Assembly (NCBI GenBank): GCA_046160485.1
Contig: JBJXGV010000018.1
Span: 1-21,988, forward strand
From: JBJXGV01 sp046160485
GTDB lineage: Bacteria; Orphanbacterota; Orphanbacteria; JBJXGV01
Direction: 5' to 3'
DNA length: 21,988 nucleotides
Position numbers and translations under genes: made by a program. A model generated the notes under the pieces. The model was given only the letters and a program-made list of their open reading frames with translations, made no database searches and was not told the origin of the DNA. Positions 5,411-13,104 of the stretch are shown in pieces (position 1 is the stretch's first letter; the number at the start of each line of letters is the position of its first letter).

Positions 5411-7257
5411 TGGGGCGAGCGTTTCGGACGGCGGTCGCGACGGCGCTCTGCGTCGCGATCGCCGGTTGTGGCGGCGGCGGCGAGTCGCGTTCGCAGCGCC
5501 CTGAGAACGTGATCGTCATCGTTCTCGATGCGTTGCGCGCGGATCGGCTCGGGTGCTACGGCCACGCGCGCGACACGAGTCCGGCGATCGATCGTCTCGC
5601 GTCTGACGGCGTTCTCTTCGAGACCGCGATCGCGCAGTGTTGCTTCACGCCGCCCGCGATGGCATCGCTCATGACGGGGCGGCACGTGCCGTCCCACGGG
5701 CTGCTCGGATGGGAGGCGCGACTCCCCGAGACCGAGACGACGCTCGCCGAGGTTTTTCGCGACGCGGGCTATCGCACCGCGGGGTTCGTATTCCTAAACC
5801 TCCTCACGCGTCAGGGTCTCGAGCAGGGCTTCGAGCAGGGCGCGGAGATGGTCGAGCCGGCGGACAGCGTCTTTCTGCTCGGGCAGTCGTGGATCGAGTC
5901 GGCGCAGGGGGCTGATCGCGAGCGGCCGTTCTTCCTTCTGCTGCACTGCTACGACGTGCATCGCCCCTACACGCCGGCCGCGCCGTACGACACGATGTTC
6001 GGCGATGCGGCGGCGCGCGGCGCGTCGATGATCGACGGCTCGAATGAGACACTCGCGGCGATTCAAGAGGGGCGGCTCGCGCCGACGCCCGCCGATCACG
6101 CTCGCCTCGCCGATCTCTACGACGGCGAAGTGCGCTACACGGACGATCGCGTCGCGGAATTCGTGCGGTGGCTCGGCGAGAAAAAGCTGCTCGAGTCGAC
6201 GCTGCTCGTCGTGACCGCCGATCACGGCGAGACGCTCGGCGAGCGCGCGCTTCTCGCGGCGCAGCCGGGCGCCGCGCCGCCGCTTCAGTACACGCACGAC
6301 GAATCTCTCTTCGATCCGGTGATGAGAATTCCGCTCATCTTTCACGGCCCCGGAATCGCGGCGCGAGGCGCGCGCGTGCGCGAGCAGGTTCGGCAGATCG
6401 ACATCATGCCGACGATCCTCGCGCTCGTTGGGATGGAGACGCCGGCCGGTGTCGAGGGCGCGTCGCTTCTCTCGGCGGACGGCGCGCCGCTCGCGGGGCC
6501 GCCGCGCGTCGCGTTCGCCGACGCGTATCCCGAGCCGACGCGGCCGACGCGCTACATGCGCGCGGTCCGGCTCCCGCACGCGAAGCTCATTCATGATATT
6601 CACGCCGGCACCTGGCGGATGTACGATCTGGCGGCCGATCCGGGTGAGGAGCGCGATCTGCGCGCGAGTGCGATCGCGAGCGCGGGCACGGGCACTAACG
6701 CAAGCGGCGGCGCCGTCGCGACGACGCACGCGCTCTTCGATTCGCTCGCGAGCGCGCTCTTCACGCACGCGGAGTCCGCCGGCGAGGTCGAGGAGATCTG
6801 CTTGGTGTGGGAGGGAGCGGAGAACGCGGGCCTTGCGGGCACGTTAAGTGTGACGAACGGCAAGATTCTCGGCGTCAGCCATCCGCCCGGTGCGGCCGAT
6901 ACAGAATTCGAGATCGCCCCCGACGGAACGACGCTCAATTTCCGCGGCGGCGCGAGCAGCGAGCGTTCGGCGATCTGGGTGCGCGTCTCGTCGGCGCGCG
7001 TCGGTGTGCAGCTCGCGGTTCGCGGTGCCGCGGGGGGCGCGCTTCCGGTGCGCATCTATCAACGCGAGGGAATCGTGCGGAGCGACGTGTCATTCCAGAT
7101 GGCCGAGATCGGCCACGCGTACATCGATCCGTTTCACCAGAAGACGAGCGGCGTTTCGCTCTTCGGCCGGTCGCGGCTCGAGAAGCAGCGCATACCGATC
7201 AGCCTCGACCCCGAGGAGATCGAGCGATTGAAGGCGCTGGGCTATGTCGGCGGGTAA
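5410..7257 (+). CDS. Sulfatase-fold lipoprotein with Thr at the nucleophile position
   Basis: A 615-residue predicted lipoprotein (signal ending AIAGC, Cys20) of the alkaline phosphatase/sulfatase superfamily. Family features: IVIVLDALRADRLGCYG, the nucleophile loop CCFTPPAMASLMTGR, VVTADHGETLGE (Asp271-His272-Gly-Glu), THDESLFDPVMRIPLIFHGPG, and a PGEERDL segment. In true sulfatases the loop is C/S-x-P-x-R; here the aligned positions read Thr80-Pro-Pro-Ala-Met, so no formylglycine can form and Thr80 is the likely nucleophile, as in phosphoethanolamine transferases and related hydrolases. Substrate is unknown. A C-terminal beta-rich region (about 450-590) follows, ending PEEIERLKALGYVGG. ATG 5410 overlaps the mscL stop by one base, and the gene overlaps the next one by 14 bases, so translation is probably coupled through all three. 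Confidence 0.85.
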   Translation: MGRAFRTAVATALCVAIAGCGGGGESRSQRPENVIVIVLDALRADRLGCYGHARDTSPAIDRLASDGVLFETAIAQCCFTPPAMASLMTGRHVPSHGLLGWEARLPETETTLAEVFRDAGYRTAGFVFLNLLTRQGLEQGFEQGAEMVEPADSVFLLGQSWIESAQGADRERPFFLLLHCYDVHRPYTPAAPYDTMFGDAAARGASMIDGSNETLAAIQEGRLAPTPADHARLADLYDGEVRYTDDRVAEFVRWLGEKKLLESTLLVVTADHGETLGERALLAAQPGAAPPLQYTHDESLFDPVMRIPLIFHGPGIAARGARVREQVRQIDIMPTILALVGMETPAGVEGASLLSADGAPLAGPPRVAFADAYPEPTRPTRYMRAVRLPHAKLIHDIHAGTWRMYDLAADPGEERDLRASAIASAGTGTNASGGAVATTHALFDSLASALFTHAESAGEVEEICLVWEGAENAGLAGTLSVTNGKILGVSHPPGAADTEFEIAPDGTTLNFRGGASSERSAIWVRVSSARVGVQLAVRGAAGGALPVRIYQREGIVRSDVSFQMAEIGHAYIDPFHQKTSGVSLFGRSRLEKQRIPISLDPEEIERLKALGYVGG

Positions 7258-8722
7258 GCGCGTGCGCGTGGCGAGTGCAGCACGGCGCTCGCGTGCGATG
7301 GCGGTCATCGCGGGATTCGTCGTGCTCGACCTGCTGGGCGCGTTCGGTGTGGCGCGGTCGTCGGCGCAAAACGACGGCAGCGAGCAGCGGCGCTCCGGGA
7401 CGCACACACGCGTGCGCGCCGAAACGCTCCGCGTCTGGCCGGCGCGCGTCGACACGTCCGGCACCGCGCCCGACGCAGGAGAGGAGATCGACGCAAGCGG
7501 CGACGCCGCGACGCCGAACGCGGTCACCGCGCCCGACAGCGCGAACGCGTCGCCCGCCGCCCCGCTGCCGCCGCGCCGCCCCGCAAAGCGCCGCGGAGAC
7601 GCATCCGCAAAATCGCCCGCCGCCTCCGCCGAGGAAGAACGCGAGCTTCGCCAGATTCGCGAGGAGATCGAGCGGATGCGCGAGCGCGCGAGCGATCTCG
7701 AAGGGCGCGAAGCGGGAATCCTTCGCGGGCTCGACGACGTCGAGCGCGAGATCGATCTTCAGGATCGCCTTCTGCGCAGCCTGCTCAAGCGGCGCGAGCG
7801 CGTGCTCGGTGTCTTGCACGAATCGCGCGCCGAACTCGATTGGGCGAACTCGGAGCTCGCGCGCCGCCAGCAAGTTTTCCTCGAGCGCCTGCGCGCGGCG
7901 TACAAACTCGGCAAGTATCACGAGTACGAAATCATGCTCGGGTCGAGATCGTTCGTTGATCTCGTGCGCCGCTACGATTTCATCCTCTCTCTTGCCGAGC
8001 GCGATCGCGAGTTGCATCGCGGCGTCGTGCGCCAGAAGCAGGAGGTCGAGGCGCGCGCGGAGGAGTTGCGCCGCACGGCCGCGGAGATTTCGCAGATCGA
8101 GGGCGAGTCCGAGATCGAGCGCGCGCGGCTCGTCGACCGCCGCGAGCAGCGCATGCGCGTTCTGACGGAGATTCGCAGCGAGCGGCGTTCGCGCGAAGAG
8201 GCGATCGCCGAACTCGAGTCGTCGGCGACGCAGCTTCAGCGCCTCGTGACGTCGTTCGAAGAGAAGCGCGAGGTCGAGGCCGCCAAGGGCGCGCTGCCGC
8301 CGCCCGCCACCGTCGGGCTCGCGGGCCGCGCCGGCACGCTCGCGTGGCCGACCGATGGAAATGTCGCCGCGAAGTTTGGCCGCCACGTTCATCCCGAGTT
8401 CGGCACCGCGACGTTCAACAACGGAATCGACATCGAGGCCGAGGCGGGATCGCCGATTCACGCGGTCGGCGGCGGCGCGGTCGAGTTCGTTTCGACGGTC
8501 CCCGGCTATGGCAACTGCATCATTGTGAATCACGCAGACGGCTTCTATACTGTCTACGCTCACGCTTCCGAGATCCTCGTTCGTCCAGGGGACGCCGTCA
8601 CGGAAGGCCAAGTGATCGCCCGCGTCGGAAGCACCGGGTCTCTCTCTGGAGATCGTCTCCACTTCGAGATTCGCGATCGCAAGAAACCGGTTGATCCCCT
8701 CATGTGGTTGAGGAGGAGGTAG
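7244..8722 (+). CDS. EnvC/M23-like coiled-coil LytM-domain protein
   Basis: The 492-residue exported protein has an N-terminal signal/anchor (about 18-41), a low-complexity Ala/Pro/Arg stretch, a long coiled coil (about 125-345, rich in EEIERMRERASDLEGRE-like heptads), then a LytM domain (about 365-490). In active M23 peptidases zinc is bound by HxGxD and HxH. Here the first ligand is replaced (Asn392-Asn-Gly-Ile-Asp396), while YAH (His440) and LHFE (His473) remain. That pattern, with the coiled coil, fits an EnvC-type activator of cell-wall amidases better than an active endopeptidase, although some residual metal binding cannot be excluded. It starts inside the sulfatase gene (14-base overlap), and its last Arg codons AGGAGG supply the ribosome-binding site of ricT. 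Confidence 0.85.
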   Translation: MSAGKRVRVASAARRSRAMAVIAGFVVLDLLGAFGVARSSAQNDGSEQRRSGTHTRVRAETLRVWPARVDTSGTAPDAGEEIDASGDAATPNAVTAPDSANASPAAPLPPRRPAKRRGDASAKSPAASAEEERELRQIREEIERMRERASDLEGREAGILRGLDDVEREIDLQDRLLRSLLKRRERVLGVLHESRAELDWANSELARRQQVFLERLRAAYKLGKYHEYEIMLGSRSFVDLVRRYDFILSLAERDRELHRGVVRQKQEVEARAEELRRTAAEISQIEGESEIERARLVDRREQRMRVLTEIRSERRSREEAIAELESSATQLQRLVTSFEEKREVEAAKGALPPPATVGLAGRAGTLAWPTDGNVAAKFGRHVHPEFGTATFNNGIDIEAEAGSPIHAVGGGAVEFVSTVPGYGNCIIVNHADGFYTVYAHASEILVRPGDAVTEGQVIARVGSTGSLSGDRLHFEIRDRKKPVDPLMWLRRR

Positions 8723-8725
8723 TTC

Positions 8726-9772
8726 GTGTCTGTGAAGCCCGCGGCCGCCACTGTCATCGAAGTTCGCTTCAAGGGAGCGCGCAAGGAGTACTACCGCGAC
8801 AATCCCGAAGCGCCGCTCGAGATGGGCGACTACTGCGTCGTCGCGGCGGAGCGCGGGCGCGAGTGCGGCAAGGTCGTCGAGACGGGGATGATCGCCGCGC
8901 TGCGCGGTGAAGGACGGACGCTCGGCGAAATCGTCCGCCGCGCGACCCCCGAAGACATGGCGATCTACTGGGAGAACGCGGAGAAAGAGTCGCGTGCGCG
9001 CACGTTCTGCATCGGGCGCATCGCGTCGCGCCGCCTCGAAATGAAACTTGTCGATGTCGAGTGGCAGTTCGATGCGACGAAGGTGACGTTCTTCTTCACC
9101 GCGGACCGGCGCGTCGACTTTCGCGAACTCGTGAAGGATCTCGCGGCGGAGTTTCGCACGCGCATCGAGCTGCGGCAGATCGGCGTGCGCGACGAAGCGA
9201 AGCGCCGCGACGGCTACGGCTCGTGCGGACGCCGGCTCTGCTGCTCGTCGTGGCTTCCGGAGTTCCAGCCGATCACGCTCAAGATGGCGCGCGATCAACA
9301 ACTCTCGCTGTCGCCGAACAAGATCTCGGGGTTGTGCGGGCGTTTGCTCTGCTGCCTTTCGTACGAGGTGAAGCAGTATCGCGAAGTGCTGCGCGGCATG
9401 CCGCCCGTCGGCGCGCAGGTTCGCGTCGGCACGCTCGACGGCATCGTCACGAAGGTCGACGTTTTCAATCGCCGCATTCACGTTAAGGACAGCGAGTCGA
9501 AAGAGACGCTCATTCCCGACAACGCGTGGAAGGCGGAGTTCGTGATCGCGGCGCGGCCCGGGCGCAAGGCGAGGGATTCGCGCGGAGGGGGCGGTAGTGG
9601 CGGCGGTGGCGGCGGGCGCGGCGGATCGGGCGGCGGCGGCGCGCGCGGCGCGGCGAGCGCGAAGCCCGCGCACGCGGAGCCCGAGGTCGAGCACGAGGCG
9701 AGCGCGGAAGTCGACGAAGAAGCGTTGCGCGCGCTCAAGGCGCTCGAGGACGAGGCGCACGGTCACGAGTAG
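8726..9772 (+). CDS. ricT: PSP1-domain protein RicT
   Basis: The 348-residue protein matches the PSP1/YaaT family. In Bacillus, RicT with RicA and RicF forms an Fe-S complex that stimulates RNase Y-dependent mRNA maturation. The diagnostic Cys clusters are present: CGRRLCC (Cys167, 172, 173) and SGLCGRLLCCLSYE (Cys204, 209, 210). GTG 8726 is chosen because GAGGAGGAG lies 8 bases upstream and the preceding gene ends at 8722. After about residue 280 the protein runs into a tail unusual for the family: a stretch of almost pure Gly with Ser/Arg (9585-9655), then an acidic, His-containing end. The order ricT-metG-tatD recalls yaaT-metS-yabD of Bacillus, supporting the identification. No ricA or ricF homologue is in view. 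Confidence 0.92.
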   Translation: MSVKPAAATVIEVRFKGARKEYYRDNPEAPLEMGDYCVVAAERGRECGKVVETGMIAALRGEGRTLGEIVRRATPEDMAIYWENAEKESRARTFCIGRIASRRLEMKLVDVEWQFDATKVTFFFTADRRVDFRELVKDLAAEFRTRIELRQIGVRDEAKRRDGYGSCGRRLCCSSWLPEFQPITLKMARDQQLSLSPNKISGLCGRLLCCLSYEVKQYREVLRGMPPVGAQVRVGTLDGIVTKVDVFNRRIHVKDSESKETLIPDNAWKAEFVIAARPGRKARDSRGGGGSGGGGGGRGGSGGGGARGAASAKPAHAEPEVEHEASAEVDEEALRALKALEDEAHGHE

Positions 9773-9835
9773 TCGCGCCCTCCGCGCGCCGCGGCGTTCC
9801 GCTCGCGGATTCCAACTCAGGTCTCAGAGGTCAGC

Positions 9836-11449
9836 GTGACGAAGAAGAGCCGCTACTACATCACGACGGCGATCGACTACGTCAACTCCCGCCCGCACGT
9901 CGGCACCGCGTACGAGAAGATCGCCGCGGATGCGATCGCGCGGTTTCATCGCATGCACGGTTGGCGCGCGGCGGATGGCTCGGTGTCGCACGACGTGTTC
10001 TTCGCGATGGGCACGGACGAGCACTCGCTCAACGTGCAGCGCGCCGCCGAACAGCGCGGCCTCGAGCCGCAGGCGTACTGCGACGAGATGGCGCGCGCGT
10101 TCGAGGGAGCATGGGCGCTGCTCGACATTCGCTACGACACGTTCATCCGCACGACCGAGCCGCCCCACAAGCGCGCGGTCGCCGAGGTCTTCCGGCGCAT
10201 TCACGCCGCGGGCGACATCTTCAAGGATGTCTATCGCGGCCTGTATTGCGTGTCGTGCGAGGCGTTCTATCAGGAGAAGGATCTGAAGGGCGGCAAGTGC
10301 CCGACCCACGCCACCGAGCCGCAGATGATCGAAGAGGAGAATTACTTCTTTCGGCTGAGTAAGTACGCCGAGCCGCTGCTTGCGCACATCGACGCGAACC
10401 CGAACTTCATTCAACCCGACGCGCGCAAGAACGAGATCATCAACGTCATCAAGGGCGGCCTCGAGAACATCTCGGTGTCGCGATCGAACGCGACGTGGGG
10501 AATTCCGCTGCCGATCGATCCGGCGCATCGCGTCTACGTGTGGTTCGACGCGCTGATCAACTATCTGTCGGCCGCCGGTTTCGCGGATGAGAGCGCGGAG
10601 GGGAAGGCGCTCTTCGACGCGTGTTGGCCCGCGGATCTTCACGTCGTCGGAAAGGACATCACGCGCTTCCACTGCATCATTTGGCCCGCGATGCTGATGG
10701 CGGCGGGGATCGAGTTGCCGCGTACGATCTTCGGGCACGGGTTCATTTCGGTCGGCGGGCAGAAGCTGTCGAAGTCGCTCGGCAATGTGATCGAGCCGTC
10801 GGCGATCGTCGAGAAGTTCGGCGCCGACGCGCTGCGCTACTTTCTCCTGCGCGAGATCACATGGGGCGGCGACGGCGACTTCTCGTGGGAGCAACTCGAG
10901 AAGCGCTACAACGCCGACCTCGCGAACGACCTCGGCAACCTCCTCTCACGCACCACGTCGATGGTCGAGCGGTACCTCGGTGGGGAATTGTCGGCCTCGG
11001 CGGCACAGCTTGGGGGTTGGACTGATATGAAGCCGCCCGGTACGGCACACCAAATGTGGGGGCACTTCACCGCAGCGTGGATGGCTGGAATGGGCAATGC
11101 CATCGAGTATTTGTGGGGAAACGTGCGAGATGCCAATGGAAAGATCGAAAGACACGCGCCGTGGAAGATGGCGAAGGATCTCGACGCGAATCGCGATGCG
11201 CTCAACGAACTCTTCTATGACTTGCTTTCGACGCTGCGCGTGACGGCGCTCTTTGTCGCGCCGGCCATGCCGGCCAAGGCGCAGGCAATTTGGGGCGCGC
11301 TCAACCTCGAAGGCGATCTGACGGCGACGGGAGCGAGCGCGATGACGTGGCGCGACGCGATGGACGCGTGGCGCGCGCGGCCGAATTACACAGGCATCCG
11401 CGCCGCCGCGCCGCTCTTCCCGAAGCAGGCGCCGCCGCCCGCCGCGTAG
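9836..11449 (+). CDS. metG: Methionyl-tRNA synthetase
   Basis: The 537-residue class I synthetase charges tRNA-Met with methionine in the cytoplasm. The HIGH motif is HVGT (21-24), within RPHVGTAYEKIAADAIAR. The KMSKS motif is KLSKS (310-314), in FISVGGQKLSKSLGNVI. A zinc knuckle CVSC...CPTH lies in the connective domain, as in the Thermus-type enzyme. FARHF-like DADLANDLGNLLSR is represented by YNADLANDLGNLLSR, and APWKMAKD marks the anticodon-binding domain. There is no C-terminal tRNA-binding (Arc1p-like) extension. The GTG start at 9836 has AGAGG about 6 bases upstream. About 10,979-11,160 shows codon choice unlike the rest of the gene (GCA, GGA, TTG, AGA, CGA, AAT), although the reading frame and length are kept. 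Confidence 0.95.
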   Translation: MTKKSRYYITTAIDYVNSRPHVGTAYEKIAADAIARFHRMHGWRAADGSVSHDVFFAMGTDEHSLNVQRAAEQRGLEPQAYCDEMARAFEGAWALLDIRYDTFIRTTEPPHKRAVAEVFRRIHAAGDIFKDVYRGLYCVSCEAFYQEKDLKGGKCPTHATEPQMIEEENYFFRLSKYAEPLLAHIDANPNFIQPDARKNEIINVIKGGLENISVSRSNATWGIPLPIDPAHRVYVWFDALINYLSAAGFADESAEGKALFDACWPADLHVVGKDITRFHCIIWPAMLMAAGIELPRTIFGHGFISVGGQKLSKSLGNVIEPSAIVEKFGADALRYFLLREITWGGDGDFSWEQLEKRYNADLANDLGNLLSRTTSMVERYLGGELSASAAQLGGWTDMKPPGTAHQMWGHFTAAWMAGMGNAIEYLWGNVRDANGKIERHAPWKMAKDLDANRDALNELFYDLLSTLRVTALFVAPAMPAKAQAIWGALNLEGDLTATGASAMTWRDAMDAWRARPNYTGIRAAAPLFPKQAPPPAA

Positions 11450-11468
11450 CGCGCGCTGCCGGCCCGCC

Positions 11469-12257
11469 ATGTTCGACACACACATCCATCTCACCGACGA
11501 AGCGTTCGCAGCCGATCGTGCAGAGGTGATCGCACGCGCGCGCGACGCGGGCGTCGAGGCGATGCTCACGATGGGCACCGACCTCGCGTCGAGCCGCGAG
11601 GCCGTCGCCCTCGCGGAGCGCGAGCCGGGCGTCTTCGCCGCGGTCGGCATCCACCCGTGCGAAGCCGCGAAGGCCGCGCCCGGCGATTGGGACGACGTAC
11701 GCCGCCTCGCCGAAGCCAATCTCGCGTCGCGCGGCGGCCGCGTCGTCGCGATCGGCGAAGCGGGTCTCGACTACTACTGGGACGCGACGACCGCCGACAC
11801 GCAGAAGATATTCCTCACGCAGCAGCTCGAGTTCGCTCGCGCGATCGACCTGCCGATCATCCTGCACAACCGCAACTCGCACGACGATCTCATCGCGCTG
11901 CTCGACGACTTCGCCGCGCGCAACGGCGGCACGATCCGCGGTGTGCTCCACTGCTTCTCGGGGCCCGACACGTATCGCGAAGCCGGCCTGCGCCTCGGCT
12001 TTCACATGGGATTCGGCGGCCCGCTCACCTATAAGAAGTCGACGTCGCCCGAGGACATTCGCCAGATCCCGCGCGACCGCCTCGTCTTCGAAACCGACGC
12101 TCCCTACTTGCCGCCCGCCCCGCATCGCGGCAAGCGCAACGAGCCCGCGTACGTGCGGCTCGTCCTCGCGAAGGCGGCGGAAGTTCTCGCGCGCGACGCG
12201 GCCGAACTGGAGGCCGAGACGACCGCGAACGCGCGCGCGCTCTTCCGCCTCGCGTAA
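11469..12257 (+). CDS. tatD: TatD-family metal-dependent hydrolase (DNase)
   Basis: A 262-residue TIM-barrel protein with all expected metal ligands: DTHIHL (His5, His7), GEAGLDYYW (Glu97), LHNRNSHDD, LHCFSG and FETDAPYLPP (Asp210), followed by RGKRNEP. TatD proteins are Mg-dependent 3'-5' exonucleases thought to act in DNA repair and degradation, and some remove D-aminoacyl esters. The ATG at 11469 lies 19 bases after the metG stop; no ribosome-binding site is evident, so coupling to metG is likely. Length is normal. It closes the plus-strand run that begins with mscL. Confidence 0.93.
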   Translation: MFDTHIHLTDEAFAADRAEVIARARDAGVEAMLTMGTDLASSREAVALAEREPGVFAAVGIHPCEAAKAAPGDWDDVRRLAEANLASRGGRVVAIGEAGLDYYWDATTADTQKIFLTQQLEFARAIDLPIILHNRNSHDDLIALLDDFAARNGGTIRGVLHCFSGPDTYREAGLRLGFHMGFGGPLTYKKSTSPEDIRQIPRDRLVFETDAPYLPPAPHRGKRNEPAYVRLVLAKAAEVLARDAAELEAETTANARALFRLA

Positions 12258-12350
12258 CAAAGCAACTTCGCCCGCGGAGCGCGGAGCTCACCGCGATCGC
12301 TACGACTGCCGCGCCTCCCGCCCCGCGCCGCGCGCTTCGTGCCCCGCGCC

Positions 12351-12995
12351 CTACACCTTGCGCGGCGCCTTCACCGCGATCTTCAGCACGACTTCGTCGC
12401 GAATCAGATCGTCGGGCTTGCCCGGGTAGACGATGTTGAAGTCCTTCCGATTGATCGCGAACTCGGCGTTGACGATGACTTCTTGCGGCGTGGCCTCGAT
12501 CGTCGCGGGGAACGATATCGACTTCGTCACGCCGTGGAGATCGAGATTGCCGGTCACCGTGTAGTTCGGTCCGCCCGCCGCGGCGGGTTCCACCTTCGTG
12601 GACGCGAACGTCGCCTTCGGGTGGGTCGCCGTGTCGAAGAAGTCCGGCGACTTGAGATGGCCGGTCAGCTTCTCGCTGTCGCTCCAAGTCGAATTGAGGT
12701 CGATGTCGAGACTCACGCCGCTCGCCGCCATGCCTGAAGGCGCCAGCGCGACCGTTCCGGAGAAGGCGGTGAAGCCGCCCGTGTGGCTGCCGGTGACCTT
12801 CGAGCCGACGAACCCGATCGACGAGTTCTCGGGTGTGAGCGCAATCTTTTCGGCGGCCGGCGCAGTCGCGGTCTGCGAACTCGGCGCGGCCTGTCCGACC
12901 TTCGCGTGCGGCTTGTCGTCCCCTGGGTTCTTCGCGCACGCGGCCGCGCAGATCGCAAGACACGAGACAAAAGCGAGCATCGATCGTTGACGCAT
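12351..12995 (-). CDS. YceI-domain lipoprotein
   Basis: The 214-residue protein carries an export signal ending in CAAAC (Cys20), probably a lipoprotein although the -3 Ala is not the usual Leu. A disordered Ala/Pro/Lys segment leads to a YceI-like lipocalin fold: LTPENSSIGFVGSKVTGSHTGGF, FSGTVALAPS, SGVSLDIDLNSTWSDSEKLTGHLKSPDFFDTATHPKA (split here only for description), YTVTGNLDLHGVTKSISFPA and FAINRKDFNI. YceI proteins bind isoprenoid lipids in the periplasm; the physiological role is poorly known. ATG 12995 is preceded by GAGGAGGA at a 7-base distance, a strong signal that rules out the longer frame reaching 13250. It diverges from arsR and converges on tatD across a 93-base gap with no clear terminator. 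Confidence 0.88.
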   Translation of the reverse strand: MRQRSMLAFVSCLAICAAACAKNPGDDKPHAKVGQAAPSSQTATAPAAEKIALTPENSSIGFVGSKVTGSHTGGFTAFSGTVALAPSGMAASGVSLDIDLNSTWSDSEKLTGHLKSPDFFDTATHPKATFASTKVEPAAAGGPNYTVTGNLDLHGVTKSISFPATIEATPQEVIVNAEFAINRKDFNIVYPGKPDDLIRDEVVLKIAVKAPRKV

Positions 12996-13067
12996 GAAAA
13001 TCCTCCTCGGTTCGGGGCGGGTGATGTGGGAGGCAGTATGCGGTGTTCGTGCGGTCGCGACTACTAC

Positions 13068-13097
13068 TTGACAGGTGACCATATAGTCACGTATATT
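13068..13097 (+). promoter_or_regulatory. arsR promoter with internal palindromic operator
   Basis: A perfect -35 TTGACA (13068-13073) and -10 TATATT (13092-13097) are 18 bases apart. The spacer holds the perfect inverted repeat GTGAC (13075-13079) - catata - GTCAC (13086-13090). A repressor bound there would block RNA polymerase, so autoregulation by the ArsR-type protein is the natural reading. The predicted start, about 7 bases after the -10, falls at or next to the A of ATG 13105, implying a leaderless mRNA; no purine-rich ribosome-binding site is present (CTCCTCC). Confidence 0.8.
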
Positions 13098-13104
13098 CTC
13101 CTCC

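Noticed and set aside
7199..9766. Very long minus-strand open frame opposite the EnvC-like and ricT genes
   Set aside because: It is an antisense product of GCG/CGC/CTC-rich codons, giving an Arg/Ala/Asp-dominated protein without any family motif, while both plus-strand genes have clear domains and signals.
12258..12350. Bidirectional terminator between tatD and the YceI gene
   Set aside because: The gap is GC-rich but I could not find a good stem followed by a T-run on either strand.
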